64,000 bases of DNA. It comes from Flavobacterium sp. Sd200. GTDB lineage: Bacteria > Bacteroidota > Bacteroidia > Flavobacteriales > Flavobacteriaceae. The position numbers and the translations under genes are program-made. The first letter of the stretch is position 1. Every line of letters begins with the position of its first letter. The stretch covers positions 434,001 through 498,000 of the forward strand of contig NZ_WUMN01000003.1 in assembly GCF_009826935.1 (NCBI RefSeq). The letters run 5' to 3'. This document shows positions 1-6,555 of this stretch, piece after piece. The notes beneath the pieces are model-generated. The model saw nothing but the letters and a program-made list of their open reading frames with translations, did no database searches and was not told the origin of the DNA.

Positions 1-744
1 TTATCTCCGAATAATTGCTTTAGTATTGCTACAGTTTCTTTTATATTTTTACAGTCTCCAGACATTACACCAGTATTTGAAACGATCATTTTGTGCGAAA
101 ATACAAATGTAACTTTAAGTGCGGGTAATGGTTTTAGCAGCTATTTATGGTCTAATGGTGATAGGACAAATACTACAGTGGTTGATAAGCCAGGAAATTA
201 TACTGTAACTGTAACAAAAGATTATGGAAATATAATATGTTCTGCCGAAAAGAAAATTAATGTTGTGTTGTCTAACGCAGCCACAATATTGGACGTTTTA
301 ATTGAAGATTTTGCCGAACCAAATAATATAATAGAAATAAAGACTGAAGGTTTGGGAGATTATGTATATTCATTAGATGGAATAAATTATCAGAAAAGTA
401 ATCTATTTACTAATCTTTCCTCCGGAGTCTATAAAGTTTATGTTCGGGATAAGAACGATTGCGGTATTACAACTAAGGATGTCTTCTTGCTTACGTACCC
501 TAAATATTTTACTCCAAATGGAGATGGTGTAAATGATGTCTGGGCAATTAAATTTTCGCATTTATATTCAACTTTTAAAGTTTCTATATTTGATCGTTAT
601 GGAAAGCTGATTAAGCAGCTTAATAATAAAGAATATTGGGATGGTACTTTTAATGGACATGAACTTCCTTCTGGTGATTATTGGTTTTTAGTAACAAGAA
701 ATAATGGGGACGATTTTAAAGGACATTTTTCACTCTTAAGATAA
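1..744 (+). CDS. T9SS type B sorting domain protein, 3' end (partial)
   Basis: The reading frame is open from base 1, so this is the C-terminal 247 residues of a larger protein starting upstream of the window. The last ~85 residues match the gliding-motility-associated C-terminal domain (type B sorting signal): a Y-P-K-Y-F-T-P-N-G-D-G-V-N-D motif, then V-S-I-F-D-R-Y-G-K-L-I, a W-D-G-T-F-N-G segment, L-P-S-G-D-Y-W-F, and a short Leu-Arg end. In this family the domain directs proteins through the type IX secretion system to the cell surface or medium. The part before it is Cys-poor and looks like PKD/SprB-type beta repeats. The function of the mature protein is not visible. The ATG-like start inside the frame at 91 (TTG) is not a real start. 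Confidence 0.9.
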   Translation, partial: LSPNNCFSIATVSFIFLQSPDITPVFETIILCENTNVTLSAGNGFSSYLWSNGDRTNTTVVDKPGNYTVTVTKDYGNIICSAEKKINVVLSNAATILDVLIEDFAEPNNIIEIKTEGLGDYVYSLDGINYQKSNLFTNLSSGVYKVYVRDKNDCGITTKDVFLLTYPKYFTPNGDGVNDVWAIKFSHLYSTFKVSIFDRYGKLIKQLNNKEYWDGTFNGHELPSGDYWFLVTRNNGDDFKGHFSLLR

Positions 745-894
745 ATAGTATGTGGGGCAGACTGTAAGAGCCTTTAACAGTATTTAGTAAAGGCTGCTAA
801 AACAGGCTTAAAGTAAGGTTAATTAAAATAAAATTAGAGGGTTAAGTAATAAGCCCTGCGTAATTTTATGCTATAACCACAAAAAAGCAATAAG

Positions 895-1332
895 ATGAAA
901 AAGTTAATTTTTACGCTTGGGGCAGTGCTGGCATTTGGCCTGGCAACCCAGGCACAGACCGATACTACCCGAACAAGCCGTTCACGTACTACTAACAGTA
1001 ATACCCGTGTTACCACTCCGGCAGGAACATCAACAACGAGGAGCACAACAACTAACAGACAAAATACTGTTAGCCCTGCAACAACGTCGCCCTCATCTAC
1101 AATGCCCGGAACTACAACTCCGTCTAATGGGGTAACCCCAAGTACAACAGCTACACCGCCGCCAACAACCCCGGCAAGCCCTGTGCCACCTACCTCTACC
1201 AGAATGCCATCTAATACAACTACAGCCCCCGGAGCTACTACCACTCCCGGCACTACAACCCCAACAACCACTAATCCGGCTACCACTACACCAGGCACAA
1301 CGGTAACTCCGGCTGCGCCGCCAAGACCATAA
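895..1332 (+). CDS. Thr/Pro-rich secreted low-complexity protein
   Basis: 145 residues. A clear signal peptide (M-K-K-L-I-F-T-L-G-A-V-L-A-F-G-L-A, cleavage after A-Q-A near residue 20) is followed by a sequence made almost only of Thr, Pro, Ser, Ala, Asn and Gly, with many T-T-T and T-P runs. It has no recognisable enzyme domain. Such proteins are probably exported and disordered, and could be O-glycosylated: Bacteroidota glycosylate D-S/T-(A/L/I/V/M/T) sites, which are rare here. The repeats create a long spurious antisense frame. A strong terminator follows at 1365-1403. The start is the only ATG giving a signal peptide. Expression is likely but function unknown. Confidence 0.75.
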   Translation: MKKLIFTLGAVLAFGLATQAQTDTTRTSRSRTTNSNTRVTTPAGTSTTRSTTTNRQNTVSPATTSPSSTMPGTTTPSNGVTPSTTATPPPTTPASPVPPTSTRMPSNTTTAPGATTTPGTTTPTTTNPATTTPGTTVTPAAPPRP

Positions 1333-1364
1333 TCCGTATTTATATTAGTAATATTTGTGTTGGA

Positions 1365-1410
1365 AGGCTGTCTCAAAAGCATTTTTTTGTTTTGAGACAG
1401 CCTCTTGTTT
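1365..1410 (+). terminator. Rho-independent terminator after the Thr-rich gene
   Basis: A perfect 14-bp stem (AGGCTGTCTCAAAA at 1365-1378 with its complement at 1390-1403) encloses an 11-base T-rich loop and is followed by CTTGTTTTT. It ends the gene at 895-1332. The stem is symmetrical and could also work on the other strand, but no minus gene lies to its right. Confidence 0.75.
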
Positions 1411-1515
1411 TTATAAATAGAACAGTAATGTTTGTTTTTAGCTAACAGAGTGTTAAACAGAATTATTACTCAATTAATGTTTAGTATTTTTAGATAATAC
1501 AACACTCTTAAAATT

Positions 1516-2223
1516 ATGGAACAGCCACCCAACTTAAGCGTTATAAAAACCGATAAAGCCATAGGTAATGTAGAATGTGCGATCTCTGTACTTGGGGGGG
1601 CATACCTGCTTTATGATGCCCTTAAAAAAGAAAAAAAATCGTTGCCCGAAATTGCTGCTGCCGGTTTTATGATATATAAAGGGGTTAAGGGATTTATAGA
1701 TAACAATGAAGATAGGGCTTTAAAACCTGAAAGAGCCAAAAACCATAATATAAACGTTCATGCAAGACTGATAGTGAACAGGCCTGTAAATGAAGTGTAC
1801 AATTTTTGGAGGCATTTGGGCAACCTGCCTTTGTTTATGGAGCATTTGGAAGGGGTAACGGTTTTAAGCGATACGCTGTCTGAATGGAACGTTAAAGTGC
1901 CGGGGTTGAACAGCACATTAAGCTGGAGGTCTGAAATAGTGGCTGAAGAACCACACCGCTTTATTGGTTGGAGGTCGGTTACAGGATCGTCTATATGGAA
2001 TGCCGGTAAAGTAGAATTTAAAGATGCCGGAGAATTAGGGACATTGTTGCATGTATCATTTTCATATCACGCGCCTGCCGGAGGAGCTATTGAAGAAGGG
2101 GCAAGGCTGCTAAACCCATTATTTGAGAAGCTGGTCAGGAATGATATTATGGGCTTTAAACGTTATATGGAAACCGGAACGCCTCAAAAATTACAGCAGG
2201 AAACTGTAGCGATATATACGTAA
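1516..2223 (+). CDS. SRPBCC family protein with N-terminal DUF2892-like membrane region
   Basis: 235 residues. Residues ~15-65 contain two short hydrophobic stretches separated by a Lys-rich turn (A-I-S-V-L-G-G-A-Y-L-L-Y and E-I-A-A-A-G-F-M-I-Y-K-G), like the YgaP/DUF2892 inner-membrane module. Residues ~80-225 match the polyketide-cyclase/SRPBCC fold (V-N-R-P-V-N-E-V-Y-N-F-W-R, then L-P-L-F-M-E-H, W-R-S-E-I). This fold binds hydrophobic ligands; which ligand cannot be read from the sequence. The fusion of the two modules is a known arrangement and suggests a membrane-tethered lipid or hydrophobe binding protein. An inverted-repeat element follows the stop codon. Confidence 0.8.
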   Translation: MEQPPNLSVIKTDKAIGNVECAISVLGGAYLLYDALKKEKKSLPEIAAAGFMIYKGVKGFIDNNEDRALKPERAKNHNINVHARLIVNRPVNEVYNFWRHLGNLPLFMEHLEGVTVLSDTLSEWNVKVPGLNSTLSWRSEIVAEEPHRFIGWRSVTGSSIWNAGKVEFKDAGELGTLLHVSFSYHAPAGGAIEEGARLLNPLFEKLVRNDIMGFKRYMETGTPQKLQQETVAIYT

Positions 2224-2228
2224 GGTTT

Positions 2229-2312
2229 TTTAGGTGTTGGGTACTAAGTGTTGGGTATTAGGCATTATGCGTCTGGATCCCAAGACCTAGTACCTAGTAC
2301 CTAATACCTAAT
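2229..2312. repeat. Intergenic inverted repeat built from GGTATTAGGTACTAGG-type units
   Basis: The left part has two copies of GTGTTGGGTAYTA; the right part has CCTAGTA, CCTAGTA, CCTAATA, CCTAA in the opposite sense, so the two halves can pair imperfectly around a centre near 2270-2280. It lies in the 180-bp gap between two plus-strand genes. Similar tandem units of this type are scattered between genes in other Flavobacterium genomes (recollection, not checked). It has no coding potential. Confidence 0.6.
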
Positions 2313-2346
2313 TCCCCTTCATCAATTCAATTCATCATTTCTAATG

Positions 2347-2375
2347 TTCGGTAAACTGTTTATGTTGTAGTTTTG
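2347..2375 (+). promoter_or_regulatory. Bacteroidota promoter for the MFS gene
   Basis: TAGTTTTG at 2368-2375 fits the -7 consensus TAnnTTTG exactly. TTCG at 2347-2350, 17 bases upstream, is a one-mismatch -33 element. Transcription would begin about 2380, roughly 20 bases before the TTG start of the transporter gene. Confidence 0.5.
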
Positions 2376-2402
2376 TACATCAAATACTTAACCTGATAAA
2401 TT

Positions 2403-3692
2403 TTGGAGCAGGATACTAACAACGAGCCCTTACCATCTGGCTTTTTTGAAAAGAACCCCGTATTAAAATATAACGAATTTTTAGCCTACCTATGCGTGCG
2501 TTTCGGGTTGCTTTTTACTCTAAACATGCAGGTTACCATTATATTTTACTGGATATACCATCTTACGCGCGACAAACTCGCATTGGGCTTTGTAGGGCTT
2601 TCTGAAGTAATTCCGGCCATAGGATTTTCTTTGTTTGCAGGGCATTTTGTAGACCTGTATGAAAAACGCAAAATGGTATTGCTCTGTATAGTGTCTTACA
2701 TTGTGTTGGGGTCGAGCCTGTTTACACTAACCACGCCTTTTTCGCTGAGCATGCTGAGCGTAGATACCATCCGGTATATTATTTACTTTTTAGTATTCTG
2801 TGGCGGTATTATTCGCTCCTTTATGGGGCCATCGTTGTTTTCGTTGTTTGGACTTGTGGTTCCGCGAAAGCTGTATGCCAATGGAACAAGCTGGAGCAGT
2901 ATGGCTGCACAAACCGGGAGTGTGATGGGGCCATTAGCGGCAGGGGTTATGATAGCCTTTGATGGTGTAATTGCAGGTATGTTCCTGGTAGTGCTCATAC
3001 AGGTGCTGTTGCTGATACCTATACTTTATATAAAAACCAAGCCCATACTTAAAAAAGAAAAGGAACCCGTGCTGCAAAGCCTTACACAGGGCATAAAGTT
3101 TGTAGTGCGCACACCTGCATTATTAGGGGCGCAGTTGTTAGATATGTTCTCTGTTTTGTTTGGAGGTGCCGTGGCATTGCTCCCCGTATTTCAGGTGGAA
3201 ATTTTACATACCGATGAAGTAGGCTTCGGGCTGCTAAGGTCGGCACCCGGCATGGGGGCACTTGTCACACTTGGACTCTTGGCTTTTATGCCGCTTAAAA
3301 CCAATCCGGGTAAAAAATTGTTTGTTGCGGTAACAGGCTATGCTTTAGCAATTATTGTGTTTGGGTTGTCTACAAGCTTTATACTCTCTTTTTGTATGCT
3401 GTTACTCTCGGGCATGTGCGATGCCGTTAGCGTAGTGGTAAGGAGCACCATATTGCAGCTTGTAACGCCCGATCACATGCGGGGCAGGGTAGCAGCAGTA
3501 AATACAATGTTTATAAGCTCGTCTAACGAGTTGGGCGATTTTGAAAGTGGTGTCATGGCACACTGGCTGGGCACGGTAAGAGCTGTGGTAACAGGTGGCT
3601 GCATTACTCTTGGTGTAATTGCCGTTACGTTTTTTAGTACCCCGGAGTTAAAGAAATTTGATTTTGAGGAAGAGGAAGCCAAAAAAGCATAA
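2403..3692 (+). CDS. MFS transporter (MFS_3/EntS-like exporter)
   Basis: 429 residues with about 12 membrane segments. It belongs to the major facilitator superfamily, most like the MFS_3 exporters (enterobactin exporter EntS, macrolide MefA type). Visible signs are F-A-G-H-F-V-D-L-Y-E-K-R-K after helix 2 (the G-x-x-x-D-R-x-x-R-R signature of the family), a long cytoplasmic loop around residues 205-225, and M-R-G-R-V-A-A-V-N-T-M-F in the last third. The substrate is unknown. The start is a TTG at 2403, supported by the promoter just upstream and by the soluble N-terminus before helix 1; the next ATG would cut into helix 1. It is monocistronic, followed by a terminator. Confidence 0.85.
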   Translation: MEQDTNNEPLPSGFFEKNPVLKYNEFLAYLCVRFGLLFTLNMQVTIIFYWIYHLTRDKLALGFVGLSEVIPAIGFSLFAGHFVDLYEKRKMVLLCIVSYIVLGSSLFTLTTPFSLSMLSVDTIRYIIYFLVFCGGIIRSFMGPSLFSLFGLVVPRKLYANGTSWSSMAAQTGSVMGPLAAGVMIAFDGVIAGMFLVVLIQVLLLIPILYIKTKPILKKEKEPVLQSLTQGIKFVVRTPALLGAQLLDMFSVLFGGAVALLPVFQVEILHTDEVGFGLLRSAPGMGALVTLGLLAFMPLKTNPGKKLFVAVTGYALAIIVFGLSTSFILSFCMLLLSGMCDAVSVVVRSTILQLVTPDHMRGRVAAVNTMFISSSNELGDFESGVMAHWLGTVRAVVTGGCITLGVIAVTFFSTPELKKFDFEEEEAKKA

Positions 3693-3698
3693 TAATTA

Positions 3699-3734
3699 AA
3701 AAGCCTGCATATTTAAAATGTGCAGGCTTTTACA
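3699..3734 (+). terminator. Terminator of the MFS gene
   Basis: An 11-bp perfect stem (AAAAGCCTGCA at 3699-3709 and TGCAGGCTTTT at 3721-3731) with an 11-base loop, starting 7 bases after the stop codon. Confidence 0.75.
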
Positions 3735-4153
3735 AAAGAAGAAAGTTGCTCGTTTTGCATTTACATCCCTTTAAGTGCTTTTAACAGGTCTTTATTTGAA
3801 TGGAATTAAAAGCCGTTCCCCTCCGTCTTCTAAACCGTTTATAGTATCAAAAAAAACTGCTGCTTTGTGCAGGCGAAATGGTTTATAAATATAATACTAA
3901 GTTAGTTATAATATTAATTATATAAATATCGAATTGAATTTTTGCGAAATAACTACACTATTTGTTATTTGTTGAGAAATTAAATATCGGTTTTACTAAA
4001 ACTAGTTGTTAATTTTGTGTAAAATATAATATTCTTTGTAATTACTATAACGTTATCGTTTTTTTAAGTTGTAGTATTTTGCTTTCAAAATTATTTTGGA
4101 TATTCCTGTTTATGGTTGATGAGGCTATAACCCTGTATTGTAAGTACTAAAAT
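3735..4153. other. AT-rich gene-free stretch, no clear feature
   Basis: About 420 bp between the MFS terminator and the 3' end of a minus-strand gene. No reading frame with a start codon, RNA gene or long repeat was found. A start-less 34-codon minus-strand frame ends at 3796 (C-terminus G-L-E-D-G-G-E-R-L-L-I-P-F-K) and could be the remnant of a decayed gene. The 3900-4080 part is very AT-rich. Confidence 0.5.
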
Positions 4154-4705
4154 TTAAATTTTAGATATTCTGTGTAACACCTCTTTTGCTGCTGCTTTAT
4201 ATGCCGCAGTGTGTTTAGCTGCATCTTCCTGTAAAATGCGTTGCAGTTCAGGGTATATCCAATCGTTGTTTTCACCACAGATGTATAACGCTCTCATAGT
4301 ATAAGCTTTGGTTGCTACTTTTCCTTTAGGGTCTATAAGCCAGTCAAAACAACTTTCAATAATTAACTCTAAATTTTTCGGGCTTAGAAATCCTTTGCTT
4401 TTTTTATCATACTGTACTGCAAAAAGACAAATTTTAGAGACTGACCTAAGGGCTCCCTCATGCTTTAAAGTTGAAAGCCTTTTGCAAAAAACATCAAGAT
4501 AATCACTTAGCCACACTATATGCGTTTCCATTACTAGTTCCAATGACCAGCAGGCTTTATGGTGATTTTTATTTGTTGTGTCAAGAGCCATTGCCATTAG
4601 TTCGTGCAGCAGGTCTTTATTGTTTATTACCATACCGCTCAACATATCGCGCACTGGTCGATGTGCGGTACTATTGGCAACGAGTTGTTTAAAATTGCTT
4701 CCCAT
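4154..4705 (-). CDS. HEAT-like helical-repeat protein of unknown function
   Basis: 183 residues from the ATG at 4705. It is almost wholly alpha-helical, with repeated units resembling HEAT/ARM repeats (K-A-C-W-S-L-E-L-V-M-E, R-S-V-S-K-I-C-L-F-A, K-A-Y-T-M-R-A-L-Y-I-C, Y-K-A-A-A-K-E-V-L). It resembles the ~190-residue Flavobacteriia proteins sometimes labelled adenylosuccinate lyase because they lie next to purB, though there is no lyase signature here. The frame extends upstream to a GTG at 4756, but that GTG lies inside the arm of a repeat element, so the ATG is preferred. Probably cytoplasmic, a protein-binding scaffold by fold. Confidence 0.7.
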   Translation of the reverse strand: MGSNFKQLVANSTAHRPVRDMLSGMVINNKDLLHELMAMALDTTNKNHHKACWSLELVMETHIVWLSDYLDVFCKRLSTLKHEGALRSVSKICLFAVQYDKKSKGFLSPKNLELIIESCFDWLIDPKGKVATKAYTMRALYICGENNDWIYPELQRILQEDAAKHTAAYKAAAKEVLHRISKI

Positions 4706-4750
4706 TCTATATTCAGGGTAATGGTTAAAACTATTTCTTATTATATTTAT

Positions 4751-4897
4751 TTTCACGCAAAGGTGCAGGGGCGCAAAGAAGAAAATTTAAGAAGTAATCC
4801 AAGCGACTGTAAGTCGCAAAGCTTTGCGACTTACAGTTGCCCAAAGCAGCCAACAATATGGATACAGCTTTGCGTCTTCGCGCCTTTGCGTGACAAA
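4751..4897. repeat. Composite palindromic intergenic element (CTTTGCGCCTTTGCGTG type)
   Basis: Outer arms 4751-4780 and 4866-4897 are imperfect inverted copies of a CACGCAAAGG...GCGCAAAG unit. In the middle is a perfect 32-base palindrome at 4806-4837 (ACTGTAAGTCGCAAAG and its complement), extended by a G.T wobble and two more pairs to 4803-4840. The unit CTTTGCGCCTTTGCGTG is a recurring intergenic motif in Bacteroidota genomes (recollection). It has no open frame, and its left arm overlaps the upstream end of the helical-repeat gene's frame. Confidence 0.7.
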
Positions 4898-4945
4898 ATA
4901 TTTAGGCTAAAATATACTAATATTGACATAAATATACAAAAACAA

Positions 4946-4970
4946 GAAACGGGGCACAATGCCCCGTTCT
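4946..4970 (-). terminator. Terminator of the T9SS type A client
   Basis: Read on the minus strand, AACGGGGCA (4968-4960) pairs with TGCCCCGTT (4956-4948) across a 3-base loop, followed by TCTTGTTTTTG. It sits ~30 bases past the stop codon of the gene at 4999-6432. Confidence 0.7.
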
Positions 4971-4998
4971 CCTAACTCTAAAATTGTGGTTGTGTTGT

Positions 4999-6432
4999 TT
5001 ATTGTTTAATAAACATTTTAGAGGCTTGGCCAACGCTGCCATTTAGTTTTATAATATAGCTTCCTGCGCTAAGGCCGGCAATATTAATAGTAGTTAAAGA
5101 ACTTTCAATGTTGCCGTCAAGCAGTTTTTTACCTGTAACATCATAAATAGTGTAGTTTTCAAATCCACTGATCTGGCTAAGGTCTACATTAAGTGATGTG
5201 TTTGCTGGGTTTGGATATAGTGTAACAAATTTTGAATTTACATTATCCAATCCTGTTGTACACTCTGTGTTTGTGCCCACCGGAACCGGAGTGCCTATTG
5301 TTGAATTGCTGCTGAAAGGACAAATGTTTGGAGATGCCTCAACATAATAACTTCCTTCTTCAGTAATTACATAAACCCTTTGGTTGGCACCTTCAATTGG
5401 CTCGCCATCCCTGAACCACTGAATGTTTTCAGAGAAAAGCTCCGGCAATGTACAGGTAATTGCACCATCAGGACAAAGCAAATAGGTTTGTGTTGCATCA
5501 TCAGGGGTTACTCCCTCGTTAAAATCCATTGTAAAGCTTAACGATACCCAGTTATAACTGTCAATCTGTATTGAGTTTGATTCGTAGGTTTGACCGTCAA
5601 GAGTAACCACAAGTTTTAAAAGAGCCTGATCGTAAGTATACCAGTCATACATAAAAGTGCTGTCAGTAGCGCCTTCGATAGGTGCATAGTCGTCTGATAA
5701 GAACCAGTATTTATAATACCATTGGTAGCTGTCGTAAGTAACAAGGCCATCAGCTATAAATGCCTGCTCAGTAGTATCGGGGCACATCATTAAATTTGAG
5801 CCATTAATAACAGGAACTATGCTTACGCTCTCACAGTCAGGATTCGCCTGTACAATGGTGTGTAATGAAGTACTTGTGCTGTTTGGACAAACGGCCGGAG
5901 CAGCTACTACATGATACTCTCCCGGTTCAGTAATAGTGTACGATACATCCGTTGCACCTTCAATAGGCTCGCCATCTCTGTACCATTGTACTATAGTATA
6001 AGGTTCAAGTACTGTGTTGGTAATAGACCCGCCTTCGCAGAGCAGGTATACCGGATACTCGCCCTGGGTTACATTGCCACTTGTAGTAGTGCTTACAAGT
6101 AACGAAGCCCATGCGTAGCTGTCTATCTGTATAACATTCGATTCAAAAGTTTCGTTACCTTCGGTAACAACTACTTTAAGCTGCATTTGGTCGTAGGTGT
6201 ACCAATCATAAGTAAACTCTGCTAATGTAGCTCCTTCTATAGGTTCAAAATCACCTGGCAAAAACCAGTATTTGCCATACCACTGATAAGATGAGTAGGT
6301 AGCATCGTTTGTAATGCGTGCTGTGCCGTTCGTGTCAGGGCAAAGCATTACGTCGCCTTCTATAACAGGAGCCTGTGCAAATGCACCCAACCCTGTTGTA
6401 AGGCAAAGCATAAATAGTAATAATCGTTTCAT
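4999..6432 (-). CDS. Secreted T9SS type A client with duplicated Ig-like modules
   Basis: 477 residues: signal peptide (residues 1-20, ending A-F-A-Q), two related modules (~28-200 and ~213-390), and a C-terminal type A sorting domain (~405-477: T-L-Y-P-N-P-A-N-T-S-L-N-V-D, then Y-D-V-T-G-K-K-L-L, ending K-M-F-I-K-Q). Both modules share C-P-D-T, S-Y-Q-W-Y, Y-K/G-Y-W-F-L, P-I-E-G-A-T, Y-D-W-Y-T-Y-D-Q and I-Q-I-D-S-Y, pointing to an internal duplication. Each ends with a W-F/Y-R-D-G-E-P-I-E-G-A segment like PKD/Ig-like domains. The protein should be exported by T9SS and released or surface-anchored. The binding target is unknown. A row of GTGAYA repeats lies upstream. Confidence 0.85.
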   Translation of the reverse strand: MKRLLLFMLCLTTGLGAFAQAPVIEGDVMLCPDTNGTARITNDATYSSYQWYGKYWFLPGDFEPIEGATLAEFTYDWYTYDQMQLKVVVTEGNETFESNVIQIDSYAWASLLVSTTTSGNVTQGEYPVYLLCEGGSITNTVLEPYTIVQWYRDGEPIEGATDVSYTITEPGEYHVVAAPAVCPNSTSTSLHTIVQANPDCESVSIVPVINGSNLMMCPDTTEQAFIADGLVTYDSYQWYYKYWFLSDDYAPIEGATDSTFMYDWYTYDQALLKLVVTLDGQTYESNSIQIDSYNWVSLSFTMDFNEGVTPDDATQTYLLCPDGAITCTLPELFSENIQWFRDGEPIEGANQRVYVITEEGSYYVEASPNICPFSSNSTIGTPVPVGTNTECTTGLDNVNSKFVTLYPNPANTSLNVDLSQISGFENYTIYDVTGKKLLDGNIESSLTTINIAGLSAGSYIIKLNGSVGQASKMFIKQ

Positions 6433-6510
6433 AGCTTTTGTTTTTTTACTGTTAAATAGTTCGTGAGGATAAAATTAACCATTCAAATGAGTAAAAGCCT
6501 ATGATGTAGT

Positions 6511-6548
6511 GTGATAAAGCGTGACACACTGCGTGACATTTTGTGACA
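6511..6548. promoter_or_regulatory. Four helically phased GTGAYA direct repeats
   Basis: GTGATA at 6511, GTGACA at 6521, GTGACA at 6533 and GTGACA at 6543; spacings 10, 12 and 10 bases. On the minus strand they read TGTCAC, 79-116 bases upstream of the start of the T9SS client. One copy per DNA turn is what an activator or repressor binding to one face would need. The regulator is unknown. Confidence 0.45.
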
Positions 6549-6555
6549 CACCCTC

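Noticed and set aside
834..1382. Long minus-strand frame of 182 codons
   Set aside because: It is the antisense of the ACN/CCN-rich gene at 895-1332; Val/Gly-rich with no start signals and the plus gene has a clear signal peptide.
3796..3900. Start-less minus-strand frame ending G-L-E-D-G-G-E-R-L-L-I-P-F-K
   Set aside because: No start codon and only about 34 codons; may be a gene remnant but cannot be supported.
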